Positions 8,000 through 16,737 of a stretch of 64,000 bases of DNA are shown piece by piece (the first letter of the stretch is position 1; each line of letters begins with the position of its first letter). The translations under genes were made by a program, and so were the position numbers. The stretch is from Gammaproteobacteria bacterium RIFCSPHIGHO2_12_FULL_37_14 (GTDB taxonomy: Bacteria > Pseudomonadota > Gammaproteobacteria > DSM-16500), in the NCBI GenBank assembly GCA_001801485.1, contig MGXV01000024.1, positions 405 to 64,404 on the forward strand. The letters run 5' to 3'. The notes under the pieces are model-generated. The model worked only from the letters and a program-made list of their open reading frames with translations, was not told where the DNA came from and made no database searches.

Positions 8000-8305
8000 A
8001 ATTATCTCCATATTTTAAATTATTATGTTGTTATGTTGTTATGTTGTATTGCGATTGGGAAAATACTATTAAAATATAAAAAATGCAAACATTAAAATAT
8101 TTTGAAATAACAAAATAGGTAGAAAAAATTTCGTGGCTTGAAACGCTTGGGTTGATTGTTGGATGTGGATGTGCCATTAGAGCTAAACATGAATTGAATT
8201 CCCCATTTATTTTTTGGTTGTTGTTTTAAACTTGACGAAATCGCTGCATAATGATTTTTGATGTGCTAAATTTAGAAATATTCGGCATCATCACAAGGAG
8301 CTTGT
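8000..8305. other. 306-base intergenic region between divergent genes
   Basis: AT-rich spacer between the 7999 start (minus) and 8306 start (plus). It holds the triplicated octamer at 8023-8046 and an AAGGAG just before 8306. A CATAAT near 8250 could be a -10 element for the plus-strand gene but no convincing -35 was found at the right distance. No small gene is supported. Confidence 0.5.
8023..8046. repeat. Three tandem copies of TTATGTTG
   Basis: The octamer TTATGTTG is repeated exactly three times, 25 bases upstream of the 7999 start codon. On the minus strand this is CAACATAA x3 in the 5' leader or promoter. Copy number could vary by slippage and alter expression. Confidence 0.8.
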
Positions 8306-9400
8306 ATGCGATTTGCAAATATTCAGCGCATTTTTTATTTATCGTTTATCTTCACGATTACCTTCATCACCACTACTTTGGCATGTACTGGCATGCAATT
8401 GAAAGCAACTGATGGTAGTTACGTCAATGGCCGCACTGTTGAATTTGGTCTTAATTTGGAGCTGGGAGGCGTCATCGTTCCAAGAAATTATTCTTGCAAA
8501 GGCACCTTGCCCGATGGCACAACAGGGATGACTTATCAAACAAAATATGCTGCTGTTGGCGGCGGTATGTTTGGCTCAACGGATATTGCTGATGGCATCA
8601 ATGAAAAAGGTTTAGCCATTGGAGCATTTTATTTTCCTGATTATGCAGTCTACGCTACGATGACACCGACAAACAAAAATCGTGCGCTTTCACCCACCGA
8701 ATTTTCCAATTGGGTGTTGACCCAATTTGCAAGCGTTGATGAAGTTAAACAAGGCATTCAAGCCGTAGTCATTGCTCCTACTACACCAAAAGGCTGGCCA
8801 GTATTGCCGCCATTTCATTATGTCGTCTATGACAAAACCGGAAAAAGCATTGTCATTGAGCCTATCAACGGCCAATTAAAAGTCTGGGATAATCCTATTG
8901 GTGTCTTTACTAATTCACCCACCTTTGATTGGCATGTAACCAATCTCACTAATTACATTAATCTGTCACCTATTAATGTAGCCAATGCCACGCTGGGTAA
9001 CTTCAAATTACAAGCATTTGGCTCTGGTTCTGGGCTTCATGGCATACCAGGTGATTTTACTCCGCCATCCCGTTTTGTACGCGCAACCTTCTTTTCTACT
9101 GCTGCTATTCCAACTGATAATGCAGAACAAGCAGTATTCAGAACATTTCACTTATTAAATTTATTCGATATACCGTATGGCGCAGTATTAAGCGTAAATG
9201 GTAATCAAGAAATTCCTGAATCTACTTTAGCCACTACGGTAAAAGATACACAAAATTTAAAATATTATTTTAGAACATTTGATGATCAAAATATTAAAAT
9301 GGTTAATCTCAATATTTTTGATTTGAATGCCAAAACAATCAAGACATTTTCTATGCAGGGAAATCAAACTGTTCAAGATATATCTAAGAGTGCTGTTTAA
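8306..9400 (+). CDS. Secreted choloylglycine hydrolase / penicillin V acylase family amidase
   Basis: 364 residues. A signal peptide (about residues 1-26, hydrophobic LSFIFTITFITTTLA) precedes Cys27, which after cleavage becomes the N-terminal nucleophile of an Ntn hydrolase (LACTGMQLKATDG). Other family marks are GRTVEFGLNLE, the DGINEKGLAIGAFYFP loop and HYVVYDKTGKSIVIEP. Such enzymes cleave linear amides: bile salts, penicillin V or acyl-homoserine lactones; the substrate here cannot be read. The start has AAGGAG six bases upstream. Export makes a role outside the cytoplasm likely. Stands alone between convergent or divergent neighbours. Confidence 0.88.
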   Translation: MRFANIQRIFYLSFIFTITFITTTLACTGMQLKATDGSYVNGRTVEFGLNLELGGVIVPRNYSCKGTLPDGTTGMTYQTKYAAVGGGMFGSTDIADGINEKGLAIGAFYFPDYAVYATMTPTNKNRALSPTEFSNWVLTQFASVDEVKQGIQAVVIAPTTPKGWPVLPPFHYVVYDKTGKSIVIEPINGQLKVWDNPIGVFTNSPTFDWHVTNLTNYINLSPINVANATLGNFKLQAFGSGSGLHGIPGDFTPPSRFVRATFFSTAAIPTDNAEQAVFRTFHLLNLFDIPYGAVLSVNGNQEIPESTLATTVKDTQNLKYYFRTFDDQNIKMVNLNIFDLNAKTIKTFSMQGNQTVQDISKSAV

Positions 9401-9461
9401 TTTGTGTCAAACAATAGAGCCAGGATGAAAAGTTATTTCAATAGCTGAATAATTTGGACGG

Positions 9462-9935
9462 TTAGCTTGGTTCTTTCTCTTTTGGCATTGCTGATTGCCA
9501 AAACTGAAGCGCCGCATTCATCCATTCTTGATAAGCTTCCTGAAAAGAAGCTGAATGTAACGTGGTTTGATAAGTTGCTTGACAACAATGCAGCCACAAA
9601 TCAAAAAGTTCATTTATATTTTGTATAGGATTCTCTTGCTTTAATCGATGACTCCATTGATCAAACATGAGCTCACAAGCATCATTGTACATTTTTTTTA
9701 GAAGTCGCAAATAAACCTGATGGGCTTTTTGTTCTTCTGTAAGCTGTACAAATTCCCATTGCTTTCGAAAAATATCTAAGCATTGACGCATTAGTTGTAA
9801 TTGCTCGTCTACACCAAGAGATGGTTCTTTAGTAAACAAACCATTGAAATTTTTTTCTGTTGCTCCAAAAAATGTTTTGCTTTGTTTTATCCATAAACTA
9901 TACCAATCAGCTTGATTATCAAATGTTGTCGTCAT
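9462..9935 (-). CDS. PhaE-like polyhydroxyalkanoate synthase subunit / phasin-like protein
   Basis: 157 residues, helical. N-terminal NQADWYSLWIKQSKTFFG looks like phasin or PhaE N-termini, and the C-terminal ELFDLWLHCCQATYQTTLHS with SFQEAYQEWMNAALQFW resembles the PhaE domain ('LYDLWIDCAEEAY... ') that partners class III PHA synthase PhaC (from memory). It is shorter than typical PhaE. It follows, by 45 bases, the gene for a MaoC-type (R)-hydratase fused to a phosphate acetyltransferase-like domain, which would suit supply of 3-hydroxyacyl-CoA. phaC is not in the window, so the role is inferred; a generic phasin is the alternative. Confidence 0.55.
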   Translation of the reverse strand: MTTTFDNQADWYSLWIKQSKTFFGATEKNFNGLFTKEPSLGVDEQLQLMRQCLDIFRKQWEFVQLTEEQKAHQVYLRLLKKMYNDACELMFDQWSHRLKQENPIQNINELFDLWLHCCQATYQTTLHSASFQEAYQEWMNAALQFWQSAMPKEKEPS

Positions 9936-9980
9936 AAATGTCCTTTTTTATTTATCCCGAGGTACACGACCTTGAGTTCA

Positions 9981-11381
9981 TCAAAGGAGGCGTTTCGAAG
10001 GATCATGTTGGTAATGAGTATTTAATATAGCAAGCGCACATGAAACGGTACTCAAATAAATATCTTGAATATGTCTCATCAGCACTGGTACACGTCCGCC
10101 TAAAACCAATCCTGCATTGCGTGATTCAGCTAAATATTCAAGTTGTTCAGCCACGATATTGCCTGTTTCAACATTTGGCACGACTAAAATATCCGCTTGT
10201 CCAATCACTGGCGATACAATTCCTTTTGATTTCGCTGCTTCGATAGAAATCACATTGTCAAAAGTCAATGGCCCATCTAATATTCCGCCGCGAATTTGTT
10301 TGCGTTCCGCCATTTTACATAAAGCAGCGGCATCAATTGTTGAGCGCATGCTTGAGTTGACTGTATCAGCGCCCGCAAGAATAGCAACCTTTGGTTCAGT
10401 TATTCCTAATGCTAAGGCAAAATCGATGGCATTTTGTGTGATATAGCGCTTTACATCCAATGTTGGATCGATATTAATCACTGAATCGGTTAAAATAAGT
10501 GCCTTATGATAAGTTGGAACATCCAATACTACCGCATGACTCATGGTATGATCCGTTAATAATCCTTTATCAACTTTTTGCATCGCACGCAATAAATCCT
10601 CTCGATGAGCACCACCGCGAATTAACACGCCAATTTTTCCATCTCTAGCCAGATTAATGGCTTTATTAATTGCAGCGAGACTATGTTCAACATCCATTAT
10701 TTCATAAGAGCTGATGTCAACTTTTGCTAATTCTGCCGCTTGTTGTATACGTGCTTTCGGGCCAATTAATATCGGTTCGATAAATCCAGATTGTTGCGCA
10801 TGCTGGACCGCAGCAATAATTGTTTCATGTATGGGATAAATAACTCCCGCTCTTAAAGGACCCAATTCCTTAGCTTTTGCTAAATATGGTTTAAATAGTG
10901 AATAGGGTCGACGCAAACTAATTTCAGGAAGAATCGCTTTCGGCCGACGAATTTTTTTACTAGGAGCGATAACCTCTGCTTGTCCTTCCATCACAATTTC
11001 ATTACGCTGATTACGACATTCACAAGAAAAAATAACGCGATTTTTTTCAGATTTTTTTTCGATTGCCGTGACAGTTACTGTTAACGTATCGCCAATCGCC
11101 ACCGGTTTTTTAAAACGAATCGTTTGGCCCACATAAATAGTACCAGGCCCAGGTAATTGAGTGCCTAACACCGTTGAAATTAATGCACCGCCCCACATAC
11201 CATGACCGATTATTTTATGAAACATTTCACTTTGCGCATATTCAATATCGACATGTGCAGGATTAATATCTCCCGACATAATTGCAAATACTTGAATATC
11301 TTTTTCGGTTAAGGTGCGGGTAAGACTAGCGGTATCGCCGACTTGAATTTCATCAAACGTCCTGTTTTCTAAATAGTCCAT
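9981..11381 (-). CDS. Bifunctional enoyl-CoA hydratase (MaoC) / phosphate acyltransferase
   Basis: 466 residues in two domains. Residues about 1-140 are a MaoC/PhaJ hot-dog hydratase: FAIMSGDINPAHVDIEYAQ with its Asp/His pair and IGHGMWGGALISTVLG. Residues about 160-460 are a phosphate acetyl/butyryltransferase domain (PLRAGVIYPIHETIIAAVQHA, GVLIRGGAHREDLLRAM, AILAGADTVNSSMRSTIDAAAL). This fusion is known and annotated in many proteobacteria. It could feed (R)-3-hydroxyacyl-CoA to PHA synthesis and interconvert acyl-CoA with acyl-phosphate. No ackA kinase follows; a PhaE-like gene does, in the same direction. Confidence 0.9.
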   Translation of the reverse strand: MDYLENRTFDEIQVGDTASLTRTLTEKDIQVFAIMSGDINPAHVDIEYAQSEMFHKIIGHGMWGGALISTVLGTQLPGPGTIYVGQTIRFKKPVAIGDTLTVTVTAIEKKSEKNRVIFSCECRNQRNEIVMEGQAEVIAPSKKIRRPKAILPEISLRRPYSLFKPYLAKAKELGPLRAGVIYPIHETIIAAVQHAQQSGFIEPILIGPKARIQQAAELAKVDISSYEIMDVEHSLAAINKAINLARDGKIGVLIRGGAHREDLLRAMQKVDKGLLTDHTMSHAVVLDVPTYHKALILTDSVINIDPTLDVKRYITQNAIDFALALGITEPKVAILAGADTVNSSMRSTIDAAALCKMAERKQIRGGILDGPLTFDNVISIEAAKSKGIVSPVIGQADILVVPNVETGNIVAEQLEYLAESRNAGLVLGGRVPVLMRHIQDIYLSTVSCALAILNTHYQHDPSKRLL

Positions 11382-11463
11382 GCTAATAACCTATACAGTT
11401 AGTATGTTATTTTAACACATCTATTAAACTAGAAAGAGAAAATTGTTAGCTGCGGAATGGAAT

Positions 11464-12057
11464 TTAGTTATACCATTTATCTAATTGCTTCCTTAATTCC
11501 TCTATACCTATACCTTTTAACGCAGAGAAAGCTTGCACTGTAATAGAGTTGCTGTAATTTTTCAAAGCTGCTTTTACTTGCTGTAAAGTCTTACTAACAG
11601 CTGTTTTACTCAGCTTATCCAACTTATTTAAAATAATATGCACTGCTAAGTTTTGTTGCTCACAATAACTTAACAAGTCTTGATCAAGAGGAGTCAGCGG
11701 ATGGCGGATATCCATCACCACCACCATCCCTGTGAGGGATTGACGAATATGGAGATAGTTATCGATAGTGTTTTGCCATTTTTTCTGGGCAGCAAGCGGA
11801 GCCTTAGCATAACCATAACCAGGTAAATCCGCCAGACGTCGTTTTTCATCTAAAACAAAAATATTAATCATTTGAGTCCGTCCTGGTGTTTTACTCACTC
11901 TAGCTAATCGTTTGTTTTGCGTTAGTCGATTGAGAACACTGGATTTTCCCGAATTTGATCGTCCTACAATCGCTACTTCCACTCCCTCATCTGGTGGCAA
12001 TTGTTTTACGTCTGCTACACTTAAGAGAAAATATGCTTTTTGATAAGTGATTGTCAT
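11464..12057 (-). CDS. engB: Ribosome biogenesis GTPase YihA/EngB
   Basis: 197 residues, typical length. GTPase motifs: G1 GRSNSGKS at 32-39, G3 DLPGYGYA, G4 NKLDK, plus the switch segment SKTPGRTQMINIF. The family is needed for assembly of the large ribosomal subunit (known). It diverges from uvrD with about 30 bases between start codons. Complete. Confidence 0.96.
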   Translation of the reverse strand: MTITYQKAYFLLSVADVKQLPPDEGVEVAIVGRSNSGKSSVLNRLTQNKRLARVSKTPGRTQMINIFVLDEKRRLADLPGYGYAKAPLAAQKKWQNTIDNYLHIRQSLTGMVVVMDIRHPLTPLDQDLLSYCEQQNLAVHIILNKLDKLSKTAVSKTLQQVKAALKNYSNSITVQAFSALKGIGIEELRKQLDKWYN

Positions 12058-12088
12058 ATTAGAATGGTACCTTTGTTTAGGACCCCCT

Positions 12089-14224
12089 ATGATACCGAAT
12101 TCTTTAAACCCCGCACAGCAAGAAGCTGTGCAAGCGCCACTCAGACATCAACTCGTTCTTGCCGGAGCTGGTAGTGGTAAAACGCGTGTACTCACTCATC
12201 GCATTGTTTGGCTGATAGAAAAAGAAGCGATATCACCCTTCAACATTCTAGCCGTTACTTTTACCAATAAAGCTGCGAACGAAATGCGTACGCGCGTTGA
12301 ATCTCTATTGAACATTCCTACGAAGCCTATGTGGATAGGCACCTTTCATGGTCTTTCGCATCGATTATTGCGAGCTCATTGGCAAGAAGCAGGTTTACCG
12401 CAATTATTTCAAATTTTGGATGCTGACGATCAATTTCGTATAGTGAGGCGCGTCATTCAAACACTTAACCTTGATGAAGAACGATTTCCTCCTAAAGAAG
12501 CACAATGGTTTATCAATAAACAAAAAGAAGAAGCGCGTGAGCCTCACCAAGTGAATCCTCAAGATATTAAGAACAAAACACTTATTAGCATTTATCAAGC
12601 CTATCAAGAAGCCTGCCAACGTGCTGGCGTCATTGATTTCGCTGACTTACTCTTCAAAACGTATAAATTGTTACACACACATGCAGAATTACGTGCTCAT
12701 TATCAAGAAAAATTTCGTTGTTTATTGGTTGATGAATTTCAAGATACCAATACAATCCAATATGCTTGGTTAAAATTATTTGCTGGTGAGAAAGGTATCG
12801 TGATGATGGTTGGTGATGATGATCAATCCATTTACGGCTGGCGTGGAGCTCGCATTGAAAACATTCAGCGCTTTTCAAAAGATTTTCCGCATGCAACCAC
12901 TATTCGGTTAGAACAAAATTATCGTTCGACAGGAATTATTCTAAAAGCTGCTAATGCCTTAATTTCACAAAATTCAGGACGTCTAGGTAAAAATTTATGG
13001 ACGGAAGAAAAAGATGGCGACTTGATTACTGTGTATGCTGGATTTAATGAAACAGATGAAGCTTTTTTTATTGTGAATCGAATTCGAGAATTACGCCAAG
13101 ATATTTTCCGATTAAAAGACATAGCGATTTTATATCGTTCGAATGCTCAATCTCGTGTTATCGAAGAAGCATTGATGCAATTTGGCATTGCTTATCGAGT
13201 GCATGGCGGATTACGTTACTTTGATCGCGCTGAAATCAGAGATGCTTTAGCCTATTTGAGATTATTAGCCAATCGTTCTGATGATACTGCATTTGAACGA
13301 ATCATTAATACGCCCACTCGCGGTATCGGTGACCGCACCATAAGTGTGATACGTGACTATGCTAAAACAAATACGTTGACGCTGTGGAATGCTTTAGTAC
13401 AATTAATTGAAGTTAAGTATTTTTCAGCTCGCACCGAAAATGCATTAACTGTATTCATGCAATTGATTAATACAGTTAATGAAAAAACTAATGATTATTC
13501 CTTACCGCAACAAGTTGAGTATGTTCTACATGCAAGCGGTTTAATTGAACATTATCGAAAAGAAAAAGGTGAAAAAGGCGCCATTCGATTAGAAAATTTA
13601 GAAGAATTGGTAAATGCTGCGCATCAATTTACACAAGAGGGTACGCCTGATGATATGCCCCCACTCGCTGCCTTTCTCGCTTATGCTGCACTGGAATCAA
13701 GCGATGAACAAGCTGATGCTTATGATGATTGCGTACAACTCATGACCCTACATGCTGCAAAAGGGTTAGAATTTCCAGTCGTATTTTTAGCTGGGTGTGA
13801 AGAAGAATTATTTCCACATTATCTTTCCATGCATGATCCCAATGCCTTAGAAGAAGAACGTCGGCTATGTTACGTAGGCATTACACGCGCCATGCGTAAA
13901 CTTTATATGAGCTATGCTGAATTACGCCGCATACACGGGAAAGAATCCTATCATCGCCCATCGCGTTTTTTACATGAAATTCCAGCTCAACTAATCAATG
14001 AAATTCGTTTTCGTACCAAAGTATCGCGTGTTTCATCTCCATCCGTTTCTTATCAACCGCAACCGAAAGGACAATTTCACATTGGACAAGAAGTTCACCA
14101 TCTTATTTTTGGAGATGGCACCGTACTAGATTGTGAAGGAGACGGTGAGGATATGAAAGTTAAAGTTCGTTTCCCTAAGGTAGGTACAAAGATTTTAATT
14201 GCGAGTTATTTAAGTGAGAAATAA
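12089..14224 (+). CDS. uvrD: DNA helicase II (UvrD)
   Basis: 711 residues from the ATG at 12089; an upstream ATG at 12047 would run into the divergent engB start and adds residues not seen in relatives. Superfamily 1A helicase of nucleotide-excision and mismatch repair. Motifs: Walker A AGAGSGKT (25-32), TFTNKAANEMR, DEFQDTNTIQY, VGDDDQSIYGWRGA, EQNYRST, LMTLHAAKGLEFPVVFLAGCEE, and the C-terminal Tudor-like HHLIFGDGTVLDCEGDGEDMKVKVRFP. Chosen over Rep because of this C-terminal domain and overall length. Confidence 0.95.
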   Translation: MIPNSLNPAQQEAVQAPLRHQLVLAGAGSGKTRVLTHRIVWLIEKEAISPFNILAVTFTNKAANEMRTRVESLLNIPTKPMWIGTFHGLSHRLLRAHWQEAGLPQLFQILDADDQFRIVRRVIQTLNLDEERFPPKEAQWFINKQKEEAREPHQVNPQDIKNKTLISIYQAYQEACQRAGVIDFADLLFKTYKLLHTHAELRAHYQEKFRCLLVDEFQDTNTIQYAWLKLFAGEKGIVMMVGDDDQSIYGWRGARIENIQRFSKDFPHATTIRLEQNYRSTGIILKAANALISQNSGRLGKNLWTEEKDGDLITVYAGFNETDEAFFIVNRIRELRQDIFRLKDIAILYRSNAQSRVIEEALMQFGIAYRVHGGLRYFDRAEIRDALAYLRLLANRSDDTAFERIINTPTRGIGDRTISVIRDYAKTNTLTLWNALVQLIEVKYFSARTENALTVFMQLINTVNEKTNDYSLPQQVEYVLHASGLIEHYRKEKGEKGAIRLENLEELVNAAHQFTQEGTPDDMPPLAAFLAYAALESSDEQADAYDDCVQLMTLHAAKGLEFPVVFLAGCEEELFPHYLSMHDPNALEEERRLCYVGITRAMRKLYMSYAELRRIHGKESYHRPSRFLHEIPAQLINEIRFRTKVSRVSSPSVSYQPQPKGQFHIGQEVHHLIFGDGTVLDCEGDGEDMKVKVRFPKVGTKILIASYLSEK

Positions 14225-14259
14225 ACGAATCAAATTGAACTAGAAATATATTGACCGCA

Positions 14260-14286
14260 GAACCTCATAAGGCTGAACCTCATAAG
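14260..14286 (+). repeat. Direct repeat upstream of yefM promoter
   Basis: GAACCTCATAAG occurs at 14260-14271 and again at 14275-14286, three bases apart, immediately before the -35 element of the yefM-yoeB promoter. It may be a further regulatory site or a duplication scar. Confidence 0.6.
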
Positions 14287-14287
14287 C

Positions 14288-14316
14288 TTGACAAATGGTA
14301 CGTTATCGCGTACGCT
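14288..14316 (+). promoter_or_regulatory. yefM-yoeB promoter with paired GTAC operator
   Basis: TTGACA (14288-14293), a 17-base spacer and TACGCT (14311-14316) form a promoter with a perfect -35 and weak -10. GTACG (14298-14302) and CGTAC (14309-14313) are inverted arms; the two GTAC cores are exactly 12 bases apart centre to centre. The E. coli YefM-YoeB operator is known for paired TGTACA cores with this spacing (from memory), so this is the likely autorepression site. Confidence 0.65.
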
Positions 14317-14341
14317 CATGTTCTTAGCCTAGGTGAAGAAC

Positions 14342-14584
14342 ATGACTACTTATACAGCTACCAAAGCTCGAGCAAATTTGTATCGGTTAATTGATCAAGT
14401 TGCACATTCTCATAAACCAATTCATATTTCTGGCAAAAAAACTGGGGCTGTCTTAATTTCTGAAGAAGATTGGTCTGCCATACAAGAAACTTTGTACTTA
14501 TTATCCATTCCTAATATGGGCAAATCTATTAGAAAAGGATTGAAGACACCCTTAAATAAATGTGATGAGAACCTCGACTGGTGA
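14342..14584 (+). CDS. yefM: YefM/Phd-type antitoxin
   Basis: 80 residues from the ATG at 14342 (AGGTGA five to ten bases upstream; the GTG nine bases earlier lies in that site). The N-terminal MTTYTATKARANLYRLIDQV and HKPIHISGKKTGAVLISEEDW follow the Phd/YefM DNA-binding domain closely; the C-terminal 30 residues (LSIPNMGKSIRKGLKTPLNK) are the toxin-binding tail. Its stop overlaps the toxin start in a GTGA, giving coupled translation. It should bind the GTAC operator just upstream. Confidence 0.93.
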   Translation: MTTYTATKARANLYRLIDQVAHSHKPIHISGKKTGAVLISEEDWSAIQETLYLLSIPNMGKSIRKGLKTPLNKCDENLDW

Positions 14585-14844
14585 CATGGAAAATTACTTT
14601 TACTAAACAAGCTCAAAAAGATGCGAAACGATTAGCATCAGTAGGTTTAAAACCAAAAGCTGAAACCTTATTAAATTTATTGAAATCAAATCCCTTTAAA
14701 AATCCACCGCCCTATGAAAAATTGATTGGAGATTTAGCTGGCGCTCATTCACGGCGAATCAATATTCAACATAGGCTTGTTTATCAAGTCTATTCAAAAG
14801 AAAAGATAATTAAAGTTATTCGCATGTGGACTCATTATGATTAG
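14581..14844 (+). CDS. yoeB: Txe/YoeB-type mRNA interferase toxin
   Basis: 87 residues with a GTG start inside the antitoxin stop region. The RelE-fold toxin cuts mRNA in the ribosomal A site. The known catalytic residues of YoeB have equivalents: E46 (PPPYEKLIG), R65 (NIQHRLVYQV) and the C-terminal His-Tyr at 85-86 (RMWTHYD). Complete. Unusually, the last eight bases overlap the start of pyrD on the same strand, so the toxin stop is coupled to a pyrimidine gene. Confidence 0.94.
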   Translation: MTWKITFTKQAQKDAKRLASVGLKPKAETLLNLLKSNPFKNPPPYEKLIGDLAGAHSRRINIQHRLVYQVYSKEKIIKVIRMWTHYD

Positions 14845-15859
14845 TGCTATCTATCCCTATTTAAAAAAACTTCTCTTCCTCTTTGAACCAGAGCGATCCC
14901 ACACTATCGCTTTAAAAAGTTTACAATTGGCTTACCGCTGTGGGTTATTGCGATTCTTAGCAAAACCAGCTCCTCATCCACGTACCATCATGGGTCTTAC
15001 CTTTCCACATCCGATTGGATTAGCTGCCGGTCTAGATAAAAATGCTGATTACGTGGATGCCTTAGCTACACTTGGTTTTAGTTTTATTGAAATTGGTACG
15101 GTTACTCCTAAACCACAAATTGGCAATCCTCGACCGCGATTATTTCGATTAGTCGAACAAGAAGCGTTGATTAATCGCATGGGTTTTAATAATAAAGGGG
15201 TGGAGTACGTTGCAAACAAATTAGAAAAAACTCATTATCGCGGAATTTTGGGTGTAAATATCGGTAAAAATAAAGATACGCCTTTGGAACACGCGGTGGA
15301 TGATTATCTTTTATGTTTTCGCCGTTTATGGAAATGTGCTAGCTATCTTACTATTAATATTTCATCGCCAAATACACCGGGATTAAGAGAATTACAACAA
15401 GCCGACGCATTAACCATGTTACTCGCAGCACTAAAAAAAGAGCAGGGTGAGATTGCAAAAATGCATCGCTATGTTCCTCTTATCGTAAAGATTTCGCCTG
15501 ATTTATCTTCTACCGAGTTACATGATCTCGCGATGATTTTATTACAACAACAAATTGATGGAGTAATAGCAACGAATACAACTATCCAACGTGAAGGAGT
15601 AGAAACTTCCTTACTTGCCAACGAGACTGGTGGGATGAGTGGCCGGCCATTACAAATACGCAGTACGCAAGTGATCAAACAGTTACATCACTTACTGCAA
15701 AATAAAATTCCAATCATTGCATCCGGCGGCGTAATGGACAAAGCTTCCATACAAGAAAAACTAAATGCCGGTGCAAGTTTAGTGCAAATTTATACCGGGT
15801 TTATTTATCATGGGCCAAAAATAATAAGAGAGTTAGATAGATCTGAATTCCCAACTTAA
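14837..15859 (+). CDS. pyrD: Dihydroorotate dehydrogenase (quinone), class 2
   Basis: 340 residues, normal for the membrane-associated class 2 enzyme that oxidises dihydroorotate using FMN and passes electrons to quinone. The N-terminal amphipathic helix region (residues 1-40) is present, followed by PIGLAAGLDKNADYVDAL, INRMGFNNKGV, the catalytic loop NISSPNTPGLRELQ and IASGGVMDKASIQEKLNAGA. Its ATG lies inside yoeB (eight-base overlap), so it is probably translated from the toxin-antitoxin transcript as well as any promoter within it. The 3' end overlaps the convergent LRR gene by 27 bases. Confidence 0.96.
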   Translation: MISAIYPYLKKLLFLFEPERSHTIALKSLQLAYRCGLLRFLAKPAPHPRTIMGLTFPHPIGLAAGLDKNADYVDALATLGFSFIEIGTVTPKPQIGNPRPRLFRLVEQEALINRMGFNNKGVEYVANKLEKTHYRGILGVNIGKNKDTPLEHAVDDYLLCFRRLWKCASYLTINISSPNTPGLRELQQADALTMLLAALKKEQGEIAKMHRYVPLIVKISPDLSSTELHDLAMILLQQQIDGVIATNTTIQREGVETSLLANETGGMSGRPLQIRSTQVIKQLHHLLQNKIPIIASGGVMDKASIQEKLNAGASLVQIYTGFIYHGPKIIRELDRSEFPT

Positions 15860-16534
15860 AGATTGAATAGGAGATAAACAGGAGCTAATTGGCGTTCTCA
15901 TTAAGCCAAATTTTTGTAAATAATGACCCACAGGCGAAGAAATTTGATCCCGATCGATATAGCATTGGGCTAGAGCAGACAGTGGAAGTGGAGAAAGAGT
16001 AAAACTATTATTTTTTTGTTTTAGTAATTTTAATACTTGGTTAAAACTATTACTGCTGATAAATCCAGTTTTTGATAATAAATTAATTAAACGATTAATT
16101 TTTAGTTGCTCCATTATATCATCGAGTATTTTTTTATCTATATTATTTCCAGAAATATCCAAGAGTATAATAGAAATGTTTTCATGTAAGGCATTAGCAA
16201 TCGCATTAGCACCATTTTTTCCTATCTCATTATTATTTAAATAAACTATTTTTAATGTGTTATTCACGCGTATTGCGTTTGCCAAACAGGTCGCACCTGA
16301 ATCACTAATTTGCGAGTTATTTAACGTTAATCTGCTCAATCTATTATTAGTGAGTAACGCGTCAGCAATTTTTCCTGTTGCCTCATCCATCATGGAGCAG
16401 TCATCCAGATAGAATTCAGTGAGATCGTCATTATTTTGCAAAGCGGTGATAATTGAATTCAAATTTGAAAAATTACAAGAAGAAATGCTCGCTACTCGAA
16501 GAGACATGAAATTGTCAGATTGAAAAAAGTTCAT
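15833..16534 (-). CDS. Leucine-rich repeat protein (RNI type), candidate host-interacting protein
   Basis: 233 residues. From about residue 15 to 145 there are four to five repeats of roughly 28 residues of the ribonuclease-inhibitor type (LTEFYLDDCSMMDEATGKIA, LSRLTLNNSQISDSGATCLA, LKIVYLNNNEIGKNGANAIA, IILLDISGNNIDKKILDDIM). The C-terminal third (145-233) is not repeated. No signal peptide. RNI repeats are typical of eukaryotic proteins and of Legionella/Coxiella effectors (known), so a secreted effector is a reasonable guess but no secretion signal can be proven. It overlaps pyrD tail to tail. No strong ribosome binding site was seen. Confidence 0.75.
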   Translation of the reverse strand: MNFFQSDNFMSLRVASISSCNFSNLNSIITALQNNDDLTEFYLDDCSMMDEATGKIADALLTNNRLSRLTLNNSQISDSGATCLANAIRVNNTLKIVYLNNNEIGKNGANAIANALHENISIILLDISGNNIDKKILDDIMEQLKINRLINLLSKTGFISSNSFNQVLKLLKQKNNSFTLSPLPLSALAQCYIDRDQISSPVGHYLQKFGLMRTPISSCLSPIQSLSWEFRSI

Positions 16535-16737
16535 AAAAATACCAATGTTATCAGTCAGGCTATTCTACTTCATTTCTATTTATTAGTTAAGCTAATTTTA
16601 AGGAAATGAACAAAAAAAGAACCTATTTGGATTTTTAAGTTATTGTTTTCAAAGACTATTTTTAAATCATCCCATCATTAAGCAAAACAATAAAAATAAA
16701 CCATACTTATTAAAAGAATTAAAAATGAGGAATGGGC

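Noticed and set aside
8232..8255. TTGACG/CATAAT as a promoter for the choloylglycine hydrolase-like gene
   Set aside because: The two boxes are only about nine bases apart, too close for a sigma-70 promoter.
10117..10446. 109-residue open frame opposite the hydratase-phosphate acyltransferase gene
   Set aside because: It lies wholly inside a well-supported gene on the other strand and resembles no family.
1..16000. Prophage or integrative element explaining the toxin-antitoxin genes
   Set aside because: No integrase, capsid, portal, relaxase or transposase gene accompanies them; neighbours are housekeeping genes.
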